From Acanthochromis polyacanthus (taxonomy: Eukaryota > Chordata > Actinopteri > Pomacentridae): 64,000 nt of DNA. The position numbers and the translations under genes are program-made. The notes under the pieces were generated by a model. That model was not told the DNA's origin. It made no database searches and was given only the letters and a program-made list of their open reading frames with translations. The stretch is from assembly GCF_021347895.1 (NCBI RefSeq), contig NC_067120.1:13563361-13627360 (forward strand), read 5' to 3'. Below, one piece after another: positions 50,606 through 61,700 of this stretch (positions are counted from its first letter, which is position 1; the number at the start of each line of letters is the position of its first letter).

Positions 50606-52090
50606 CTCTTCCTTCTGTTTCTAAATCCTGAAAACGAACATAAAGTTAGCACCAAGGGGAGGCGGCTAGCTAAGTTAGCTGGCGGCTAAGACGGAGAGGC
50701 CAGTTACGTGAAACACATAACTTCAACGTCACTGTTAGCATTAGCAGGCCATTAAGTGGTCGTCTGCTCACCACTGAGGAAATGGTTTAAACAACAATAA
50801 ATGTTGAGCTATCGTGGCTGACCAAGTACATCCAGCTAGCCTTAGAACTGTGTGAAAAAATAAACAACGTAGCCAGTCAGCACTGATAAATGGGTGACTG
50901 TTAGCTACTTAAGCTAGGACCAGGCCAGACCCACCTAGCGTCTCTACCAGAGGGAATGACAAACAGCTCTGGTTGGACACACAGCCAAAGCTGCACAGCG
51001 GTAGAGAACAGCGGCTTCCTCCTGCTAATTAAGTAGGCTGGCAATAAACACGGCTAGCTTAACTCTTAGGTGTACAGCAGCAAATAAAAAGAAAACAACG
51101 TGTGACTAGCTAATTTTACTCACAGTGAACGATGAAACCAGTCGCGTCTTGACAGCCCGCTAGGAAAAGCGAATTTGCTAAGTCACTACAGCTGTCGCCT
51201 TCTTGTTTCAGTGTGACAGGTTAGTGTGTCATGCTAATGTCACGCTAATGTCACTGTGCCTATTGCATGGATTCGGGAGAGTCGCTTCCTTTAGGCCGTT
51301 ATTTCCCAGGTGGGACACGACCCAAAGTGATGTAACGCTGCTGCGAAGTAGGTTAGGTCAGATACTCGGCTAGCAGGCTAGCCCTGCCTGTCAGTACAGT
51401 AGCTAGCACATCTGACTGGATCGATGTAAACGGTGTAAGTAACATGGAGGCTGCATTCATGTTCATGCAGTCCACTCCCATCCAGACATTTACAGATCTG
51501 CTCAAACACGGACCCAATGCTGCTCCGTTCAGGAGTACCTCGTAATATGAACCACTGGCAGGGGGTTGCGAAATTAGGTTGCCTTTGAATGATCCTCGTA
51601 AAAGCCTGACACATTAAAACCAGGACGTTCAGGTTTGAGTCCTCAAAATTAACAAAGTACAAATAACACTGCTTCTCCGCCCCCAATCCACACCATAGAC
51701 GAATGCATTACTATAATGCACAGCTTTTAAACAGGATTATTATCCCTTTGCACATTTCAGGTTGTTCACATACATACAGGCTATGACTTCATACTGTCAC
51801 TTTCCACATTCCCAGCCAAATAAACTGTACATTCCTACAAAATGTCTCATTTAAAAACTTTGTAAACATTTATTTTTTTTATATTAGCTTTAATTTGCTA
51901 CACTCACTTGTTACTTGTCTTTGAAGACTTACTGCTTATTTAACTTCCAAAGCATTTTTGTATTTGCTTGAATGTTTCATTCTGTTAAAATTTTGTAGTT
52001 TACCACCATGCACTAACACCTGGTCAAATTCTTGTTAAAAGTAAATAAAATTCCAGTAAACATAAGTCAGTCAATCAATAAAAAAGGTTA

Positions 52091-52121
<31 letters not shown>

Positions 52122-52362
52122 TAGTTATAGTTTATTACATGGTATGAAGAAAATTAAGAGGATCACAAAAAATAAACAGGAGAATGGCAAAAAAGTGAAA
52201 AAAATGTTAATGTGTTGTGCTTGCCATATATATTAAATGCTATGTCAACATAACTGCCATATTCATTGTTTTAATAATGCATCTTCCTCCTTGTGACCTG
52301 CTGCTTGTCTCCTTTCGTTGTCTATTTCTGTGTAGTTTGGGATTAACAGCTCAACCTTTTCA
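50606..52362. other. clpx promoter region and intergenic sequence
   Basis: Contains the clpx 5' UTR and presumed promoter, with many GCTAGC/TTAGCTA words, and no recognised gene. The open frame at 51,378-51,686 has no family resemblance. A TA-rich microsatellite lies at about 52,090-52,117. Confidence 0.5.
52090..52117. repeat. (TA)n microsatellite
   Basis: About 13-14 uninterrupted AT/TA dinucleotides, followed by TAGTTATAGTTATAG. Confidence 0.95.
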
Positions 52363-54058
52363 ATGAGTCGACTCTTCTTGTGCTTTCAGACCAAAGAAGT
52401 ACAGACTCTTCATAACCTACTCAATCTCTTGGTACAGGACCTCACCACCCGGGTCAAGAAGGTTTCCGTCTCATTTCTACTCTGAAGCTCACCTTCTCCT
52501 GCTCAAACTGCTGACAAATGTTTCTGCTGCTCTAAAGTCTGGTCTCGAGAACTTCCTAAAAAAACCCGAAGTCGCTTCTGCTGCAGGTTGCTTTGTAGAA
52601 CTGTTACAGAAAACCTCACTAAACCACATGGAGGGGCCTCAAGATAGTCGTCCAAATGAAACCGTACAAAAACCAAACTAGCACAACCCATACACTGAAG
52701 TCTCCTGCAGCCTACCAGAGAAGCTCTTTAAACAGAATCAGGACAGGAACTCTCACCTTCTGGACAACCAACGTTGGTTCACAAACAAGAATACAGAATG
52801 TGTCTGACCAAAAACCTCTAAAGACTCACTACAGCCAAGATAAAGACTCAACTCAGCTGCCCCAAATCCACTGCACACATTAGCACCATGTGCTAACTGT
52901 GGCTAAAGAACCACAACTATCCAGTACAAAGCCCTGAAACACACCAAGAAACACATTAAAGTCGATTTTACTGCTGGAAGCTGCAAGCCAATGCCTAAAG
53001 AACAAACTAAAGCAATGGAACAAAGCCGGGTTCAGTGAAGAGAAGCAGAGGAAATGTTTGACTGCAGCCAAATAAAGCAGGAAGACACTGAGCTGCTCAG
53101 GTGTTCCTGACAACACCAAGCAGCCACCTGGACAGCCAATAGGAACACAGCTTACTGGAAGTCCAGAGGGCTGGCTTAGTGAAGTAAATTTAGTTTAAAG
53201 TTGAAGCAGAAAGTTAACAGAGAAAGTTGAAAACCACCTTCTGATACCTGAAATCTCTGAATTTTCACACATAGAATGCCTGAACATGTCAAACTGGTGC
53301 CATAGTAGAACCTTCAATGTAAAAAACGTCATAGTGTGTTGCTCAATAAACATGACAACCAGCTGTCTAGGGTTGCTGAGGAGTGACAAAAACACGACAA
53401 ACACTGGTTTCCAGGGGGTTAGGCGGCTACTTATTTGAAAGAGTAAGTTTACAACAGCACAACATGTGAGCAGAAAAATCACAAAGTCTGTCTTTAGTTC
53501 AGCAGAAAATATTAGTATTTGTCTTTTTCTTGACCAAATTTTTCAGGAAGTAGATGAAGAATAATTAAAGCTCTCATATAGAAGTCCAACTTCTTTTGGA
53601 TCCTTGTGGAGAGTTTAATCTTAAAGTTTATAAAGCTGTTGAGTTTTCAGAGTCACATGGATAGTTTTGACATTTAATAACAGAGTCGAGAAATAAAATT
53701 AGAGTTGTGGATTTCTGTCATTTAGTCTGGACTAAACAAATAACAGCAGCATAAATCTCAAACATCATTATGAGGAGTCTAGATTGAGATTTCTCACTTG
53801 ATAATGATCAAAATATGAAATTTCGGTTGATTTTAAGGAATATTCCACCTTAAATCTTTGAATGTTGACCTACGTAAAAGGTTGGTTTCAGGAAGTATTC
53901 CACCTACAAGGTCCTCACACATCCACCTTAAAGAAACATTCCACCAAAAATCCTGGACATGCACCTAAAATGTTGGTTTAACCGAATATTCCATCCAAAA
54001 TCCTCAAAGAGACCTGAGGGGCTGGTTAAAAGGAATATTCCACGTAAAACCTCAACTA
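52363..54058 (-). repeat. Dispersed repeat family R1, copy C (inverted)
   Basis: The reverse complement matches copies A and B along nearly its whole length, including the CACCTTCTCCTGCTCAAACTG block, the CCTATTGGCTGTCC block and the tandem array at 53,820-54,058. Relative to A it carries about 35 extra bases near 52,405-52,440. The nmrk2-like retrocopy begins about 170 bases after its array end. Confidence 0.75.
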
Positions 54059-54230
54059 GGGCAGTATGTGTAGCAGCGACAACCCAAACAGGTCCTCTTG
54101 GTGGAAGAACTGCGTCCGAATGGCAACTCCCTTTGTGCTCTTACCTTACTCACTGAACTCAAGTGCCATGGAGGACTCGAGTAGTTGACGTTTCCTGCTG
54201 CAACCTTCTCTTTTTCAGCTTTCTTCCAAG

Positions 54231-54731
54231 TCCGATCACGTAACCAATGGAGGGAAAACCACCTTCACCAACTGCCTGATCAAGAACCTGCCCAACTGCT
54301 GTGTGGTCCATCAGGATGACTTCTTCAAGCCCCAAGATCAGATTGAAGTTGGTGAAGATGGCTTTAAGCAGTACGATGTCATCACTGCTCTGGACATGGA
54401 TGCCTTGATGAGTACGATATTCGCGTGGCTGGAGAACCCGGTGAAGTTTGAGAAGTCTCATGGCGTTAATAACACCCTGGACACAGAGATCGTCCCGAAG
54501 TCCGACCACGAGGAGGAGGAGACTCACATCCTCATTGTGGAGGGCTTCCTGCTTCACACCTACAGGCCTTTGATGGACGTGCTAAACCAACGTTACTTTA
54601 TTTCCATCCCATATGAAGAATGCAAAAAGAGGAGGTGCTCTAGGAAGTACACGGTGCCAGACCCCCCCGGCCTGTTCGATGACCACGTCTGGACCATGGA
54701 CCTGCCACACAAGAACATCTACTCACTGTGA
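54231..54731 (+). pseudogene. nmrk2: Intronless, truncated nmrk2-like retrocopy
   Basis: An open stretch encodes the NMRK2 kinase core without any intron. NMRK2 phosphorylates nicotinamide riboside on the way to NAD. Visible are the P-loop [39 protein letters not shown], an insertion-bearing middle, [19 protein letters not shown] and [15 protein letters not shown]. Vertebrate NMRK2 is a multi-exon gene, so a continuous copy across these regions implies reverse transcription of an mRNA. The start is degenerate: before TNGGKTT the expected MK-I-GIGG residues are absent and no in-frame ATG precedes the P-loop. The end is truncated: a stop follows the [11 protein letters not shown] stretch, roughly 50 or more residues early. 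The core lacks internal stops, so the copy may be young. A still-expressed fragment cannot be excluded. Confidence 0.75.
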
Positions 54732-54896
54732 AAGATTCAGAGCAGCTTTTGGTGATTTCTATGCAGAACACTATGATGTTTGCTGAGCTGTGCACTATTA
54801 AATGACTGAAGAATATGAGATAGTGTTCCTGTTTATTATTCTCAGGTTTATTGTTAAATGTAAAACAATTTACATTACAATTTACTGTTTATTGTT

Positions 54897-55155
54897 AACA
54901 GTAAAACTTCTAATATTTTCTTTCAGAACATTCACAAAAAAAAAAATCAACCAAAATCCAGTGAAATTCGCTGGATTTTGGTTGATTTTTTGTGAATGTT
55001 CTTAAGAAGCTTTTTAGCTTTTTTTTTCTTTTTGTTCAAAAATTTCCCTAAAACATTGCAAATGTTGACATCAGAAGTTTCACTGTGAAAATATATTTTT
55101 TCCCACATTTTCAAACTTTAAAATGGGTCAATTTGATCCTCAGGACGATATGGCC
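54897..55155 (-). mobile_element. TTAA-type MITE, copy 2 (partial) with hairpin
   Basis: The reverse complement matches the 61,344-61,852 element from near its GGGTCAAATT end to its internal hairpin. The hairpin here has arms 54,926-54,961 and 54,971-55,001, about 31-36 bp each. The outer end on one side is missing. Confidence 0.7.
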
Positions 55156-55234
55156 TGTCTAACAATTTACTGTTTCTGATATTCCCGTCGTACATGCTGC
55201 TACATTAAACATTCCTGTGCGACATACTGATAGC

Positions 55235-55430
55235 TCTCTCTCTATATATATATTTATATATATGATTCCTGGTATATTGCCTCGATGGGACTTTTATTAT
55301 TGAATCTATTTTTTTAGCCTTATTGCACTTCTGTAATTCTTGTTCTGCTTCTTTGATGCCTCATCTGTATCCAGCTGCTGTAAATTTCGACTCAGTAATC
55401 AATAAAGTTTATCGTATCTCATCTTAATCC
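55235..55430 (-). repeat. Dispersed repeat, LINE-tail-like, copy 2
   Basis: Reverse-complement match to 590-800; see that entry for the shared landmarks. It lies between the nmrk2 retrocopy and the olfactomedin gene. Confidence 0.6.
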
Positions 55431-55794
55431 ATTTGAGCAGTCAGGAGTGCATAAAACTGGGGTAGAAGTTTTGTTAGAATAAACAGAATTTTACTTATAT
55501 TTTTTGAAATCTCAAATCAGACAGTTGTTGCTGTGAACCTGAACAAGTTGGGATATTACGCAGTGATCCAATATCTGTAGCACTGCAGATGATATCATGC
55601 TGTGAAAATCCAGCATTGTGATCTCTTGGTATCAACACGTGCTTCAGTAGTCCGTAATTTGGGGTTATGTTTTTATTACAAAAAGAAAAAAAAACAAAAA
55701 ACTTGTCTCTGGTCACTGTTTCAAGAAATTCACATAAAACTCATAAGATATAAAAGTAGTTTTTATCTTTACTTTATAAGGTTTGATTATCGTT

Positions 55795-58700
55795 TTAGTT
55801 CTGTTTGAGTTTAACTCTGCAGGTTGTCACACTGCTGTTGTCCCACATGTACAAAAGCTTTTTGTTGGGATAGTATGACAGCATTGCCAAGATGCCGTTC
55901 GCTGGCCTTAAATCAAAGCTTGCATCCAGAGGAGTCTCTTTCTTTAAATCAAACGCATACGTCACTCTCCTGTCGTTGTCGTCTGTAAAATATAAAACCC
56001 CACACACAATGAAAGCGTTTCCTGCTTTAGTTGTTGGGTAAGCAGTGTTAATGACCGACTCCACAGAGAAAGTGTCAGGGTTGAGCTTTGCAACCATCGT
56101 GTCGTCGTCTGTCTTCGAAGCAAAAACAACCCAAAGTCCATTTTCATCCACTGCAAACTTGAAATACGTCTTTGAGTTGTGGAAAAGATAAGTGAGGTTG
56201 TTGTATCTGCTGTTGGGCATCATCAGAATGTTGGATCTCCTCGTGTTCAGGTCAAATCTGTAGAGTCAGAATATCATTCATGAGTAGCATAATAAGCTGA
56301 CAATAGGTGACTTCAGATGTCTTTGAAATAAAATAAAAGTTAATGAGAGAAAGCAAGTTATACATATTTTACACGAACACTTACTTTACAAGTCTGTTTG
56401 TTCCTGCGTTGTGGAAGTAAAATGACCTTTTGTAAACGATGTGACCACACCCCTGGTAGAACCTCTTGATGTCGATAGTTCTATAGCTTCCATCCTGAAA
56501 AGCTGAAATGTTCCTGGAATGCCCCAAAACTCGACCTGTTGGAGAAATGTTCCGGAGTTCAATCTAAATCTCACAAAACTCTGTTACGAAGTGAGAATTC
56601 GTGTCCACTGTTTAAACTACCTGAAAAATGTTCAGCCAGCCAGTATCGACCTTCATCCGGCTGAGACACATCAGACATCCAGGCTCCATAGGTGTTTTGC
56701 ATTTTGGTGGATCTCTCCGAGCATTTAATGGTTTTTATTTTACACTCTAAATAAATAGAGAATACTTCAGAATTTAAATATACTAGACATATAAAATAGA
56801 ACACTTAGATAATCAGCTAAAATGTTCTCACCAGTTTTCGTCCACATCTCAGTGGTGGTCACGTTGATCATATTAGAGGTCTGGAAAGACGATGAGTCTG
56901 AAGTAGAGGAGAAGGGTAAATTTACATTTTCATTACATTTAAAAGATAGATGTTTATTCTGTCTTCTTTCTTTTCTTTTCTGTCATTTTTATAATCATGT
57001 TTCAAAGTTCACAGTGACCTTTTGAGAGAAATTACAGAAATGACACAAGAAAAATTTAGATGTGCTAAGGTCAAAACTGAAACAACACATGGCAGATTCT
57101 TACCGCTTTCCATGGGTTTATCATTAACGTTTCCACTGCTGTTGAGAGTATTTCTCTTTTGATCCAGATCAGCAGACACCGAGGCTGCAAAATGAAAAGA
57201 AGCACATATACAGAAACACATTAGATAGAAATGAGGTTATATTCCAGTAAGTAAGATAAAATAAATAAATGAATTCATGCTTTTAAGTCAATTTTGCTTT
57301 AACATGTAATTCAGACGTCTCTTACTTGTTAATAAATTGTTTGGTGCCTCTGTAGCATTTTGTCTTTCGGCAGCATTTGAGGTGTGATGGTTGTTTTCTT
57401 GATGAAATAATATGGACTCTAAAAAACAAAGTATTCAGTTTAACAATAATCAAAATTCAACTGTCATTTACCGTCTCAGTGGTTTACCATTTCCCCTTTT
57501 TGTGTCCAGATGTTTCTTAGAGTCAGCAGCATTGAAAGTATCTCCATTTTGTTCTGCATCAGATGTGGCTGTAGAGATAAATAACACATTAAAGCATTGC
57601 AGTGCAGCACTTTCAATTTGAATATAATCTGCAGAAGGAGAGACGATTTTAAAGAGGCTTTGAATGAAGGAAGAAATTCAACTTTTCAATTCAACTTGAC
57701 CATTAAACTTGACAATCAGCAGTCTGTGCATCACTATGGATATTTATTCTGTTTTCTGCTATCATAAGCATTAAAGTAATCATTAAATATATCTTAAGGT
57801 GTTTAAAATAAGGCTTTGAATGAAAATATTCAAACTAGCTTTTTGAAGATCACAGTGAAATTTAAAGTAGTCATTTTTTACCTCTCTTCATGGGTGTTTC
57901 AGTGACAGTTCTGGAGGTATCTCTGGTTTGTTCTGCATCAAATGAAGCTGTAGAGTCAAATTTACATTAAATGTTACAGGGGAACACCTTTACTGTGAAT
58001 TCAAGCAACAGCAAGAGTGTGTGTTCAAGTTAATACGTTACAGATCTTTAATTCTTACCTGGTATTAATTCTTCTGGTCCCCCGGTAGCATTTTTAGAGT
58101 CAGTACCTTTCCAAGCGTGATGGCCGTCATGCTGATGAAATGGTGCTAAAATAAAGAAAGTATTGCTTTTAACGTGTTCTTTTCAACATAGAGTCAAAGT
58201 TTAGTTTGTCTCTACAGTCTTGATGGTTTACCAGGTTCTGTGTTTGTGTCCAGATGTTTGTCAGAGTCGGTAACACTGAAAGAATCTCTGGTGTTTTCAG
58301 CTGGATGTGATGTAGAGGATTCTGCAGGAAGGAAGATAAAATTGTATATAAATAACATCTAAATAATAATATAATAATAAATGTTGCATATTGCTGTAAT
58401 TTGAAACATAAATGTACTCAGTTTTTAGTAGTCTCTAACTCCTTGTTAAAAGTAGTATGAATTCAAAAGTCTGACATTTTTCATGTTTTAGTATTTTGAA
58501 ACTTTCAACTTTGTAACATTCAACATACAACTAATTTAGACAGCAGCTTGTGCATCTATTCAGTTATCAGCTGCTCTTTCTCATAAGAATGTTAAGTATT
58601 TATTAATCAAATAACTGTTAATGTGTTTCAAGTGAATCTTTTTGTAAATCACTGATTTTTTTAAGACTAGTGTGACTTCATCAGAAATAATATTAAATAC

Positions 58701-61700
58701 AAAACAACAGTTGTTACCGGTCCTCTTGTGCGTTTTATTGATGGTTCTCCTGTGATTTGAGGCGTCACTGTTTTTCTCTTTGTCACGTAGATCTGTAAAG
58801 TCAAATGACACATTGCAGCCTTACTTTAACACAAGACACAAAAAGAGAATGTTTTTAAATGTAACATTTCACAGCACAGGATTTCCTACCTGGTAATAAC
58901 ATTACTGGTCCCTCTGTGACATTTTTAGTGTCGGTATCACCGCTGTGATGTTCATGAAAAGGTCCTAAAACAGACAGTACTGGATTTTATATATTTGTTT
59001 TCCACACAGTCAAAGTTTGGTTTGTCTCTACAGTCTTGATGGTTTACCAGGTTCAACATTTGCGTCCAGATGTTTTCCAGAGTCGGTAACACTGAAAGCG
59101 TCTCTGGTGTTTTCAGCTGGATGTGATGTCGGTGATGCTGAGGAGAGAAAGATAAGATTCAACACAATTTCACATTCATATTTAAGTGTTGTGTGTTGCT
59201 GTTATTTAAAGCTTTAATTAAGATTTTCAAGGTCAAAGACCAATGTGACCCAGTCAGTAGTGATATTAAATACAATATGACAGTTCCTACCAGTACTCAT
59301 GTGCGTTTTATCGATGGTTATCCTGTGATTTAAAGCATCTCTGGTTTGTTCTGCATCAATTGGGGCTGTAGAATCGAATAATACAATAAATCTTACAGTG
59401 CAGCTCTTTTATTTTACTGAATATGAGCAACAAAAACAGGAAAATTAAGAATTCACAGCACCAGATTTCCTACCTGGTAATAATCTCTCTGTGGTATTTT
59501 TACTGTTGATATCACTGCTGTGATGTTCATGAAAAGCTCCTAAAAATAAAGAAAGTATCGGTTTTAACATGTTTTATCCCCACGTTGTCAAAGTCTGGTT
59601 TGATGGTTTACCAGGTTCCATGTTTGTGTCCTGATATTTCTCGGAGTCGGTAACACTGAGAGCATCTGTGGTGTCTTCAGCTGGATGTGATGTTGGTGAT
59701 TCTGCAGCAATAAAGATAAGACTGTAGATAAATAACAATTAAACAATCTACTCTTGTATATAATTGTAATTTGAAGCTTAAACTCACCATTTACTCCTTG
59801 CATTTTTATCAATCTCTAATTGCCAGTTAAATATAGTTCATTATTCTTGGATAAGTATGAATTCTAAAGTCTGATTCACATTTTTTCTTGGATACCTCAT
59901 GTTTCATGAGATGTACTTGTACTGTAGCATTCAACATTCAACTAACTTAAACAGCAGCTTGTGCATCGTGGATATTTGTTCCGTTTTCAGCTGCTATATA
60001 AAATAAGAATTCAGGTAATTCTGAATCATATTCCTGTGCATGGATTTCAAGCAAATCTTAGAGTGAAAAAAAATGATTAAGATCATGATGAATTATAAAG
60101 ATTAATGTCAATATTAGTATGAAAAACAGCATGGCATTTTTTACCAGTCTTCATGGGTCTTTCATTTACGGTTCTCCTGTGATTTAAGGCGTCGTTTTGT
60201 TCTTTATCAAGTGGAGCTGTAAAGTCAAATGACACATAAAAAAATACAGTGGGGCAGTTTTGCTTAATGTAAGAGACTAAAAGTTAAAGTTGATAATTCG
60301 CTGTACACAGGACTTCCTACCTGGTAATAATTTTACAGCTTCCTCTGTCACATTTTCAGTATTGATATCTTTTAAGGTACGGATGTCATCTTGAAATGTT
60401 ACAGGCTCTAGAAAGTTTTAAAAAATGCTATGTTTAACTTGTTTTCTGTCCCTTTTTGACACAGGAATGTGCAGTTTGTTATTGCAGTCTTGATGGTTTA
60501 CCAGGCTCCATGGTTGTGTCCAGATGTTTCTCAGAGTCGGGAACAATAAAAGCATCTCTGGTGTTTTCAGCTGGATGTGATGTTGGCGATTCTGCAGAAA
60601 GAGAAATAAGTGCTGGAAATATTTAACTGTTGTATACTTCTATCATTTGAAGCTTAGATTCACAACTTTCTCATGACTTGTTATCAGCCTGATTGCAAGC
60701 TACATGTAGATTGTTATTCTGGGATGAAAATAAAGTGAAATTCAGATTTTTTTTCACATGTATTCCATGTATCAGGACAAATATTTATGCTGGTAATGTC
60801 CTGTAATACTGACAAGTGAAACTTAACATGTAACATTCAACACACCAACTACAGTTTGTTACTTTAAAGTCACTACATCTAGTAAGCATTAAAGTAACAG
60901 TATGACAGTTTTTTTTTTACCAGTCCTCATGGGTGTTTTATTCATGGTTCTCCTGTCTTTTAAGGCATCTCTATTTTGTTCTGCATCATCTGGGGCTGTA
61001 GAGTCAAATAAATATTACACCTTTACTGTGAATACATGCGAGAAAAATAAGATGTTTTTAGGGTAATAATTCACAGCACAGGTTTTCCTACCTGGCAATA
61101 ATTTTACTGGTTCTTCTGTCACATTTTTGATATCATTCAAGGTGCCTTCGCTGTTGTGCTGATGAAATATTATCGGCTCTAGGGGAAAAAAAGAATAAAA
61201 GTATAAGGTTTCACATTTTTTTGTTTGTTTTTCATTTTGGCATGGGAAATGTCCAAGAATACAGACTATTAAACTTAACAGGTAGTCACCACGCTACCTG
61301 ATTTGAACAGCAGTCTGTGCATGTTTATTCTGTGCCATCTTAACCCTCGTGTCGTCCGGGTCAAATTAACCCCTTTTTAAAATTTGAAAATGTGGGAAAA
61401 AATAAATATTTTCACAGTGAAACTTCTGATGTTCACATTTTCAATATTTTTGAGAAATTTTTGGACATTTTTCGGTCAAAAAAATGTTTAAAAAATGTTT
61501 CTTCAGAACATTGACCAAAAAAAATCAACCAATTTTTTTTGTCAATGTTCTTAAGAAAATAGAAGTTTTACTGATATATATGTAACCATTTTAGATATTT
61601 CTAATCATTTTTTGGAAGATTTTTACTATTTTTTTGAAAATATTTACAAGAATTTTCTTGCCAAATTTTGGTGATTTTTAAAATAAAAATTTTAAGGGAA

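Noticed and set aside
51378..51686. 102-codon minus-strand open frame upstream of clpx
   Set aside because: No family resemblance; I considered a pdcd7 remnant but saw no matching motif.
54159..54557. 132-codon minus-strand open frame over the nmrk2 retrocopy
   Set aside because: Antisense shadow of the NMRK2-like frame.
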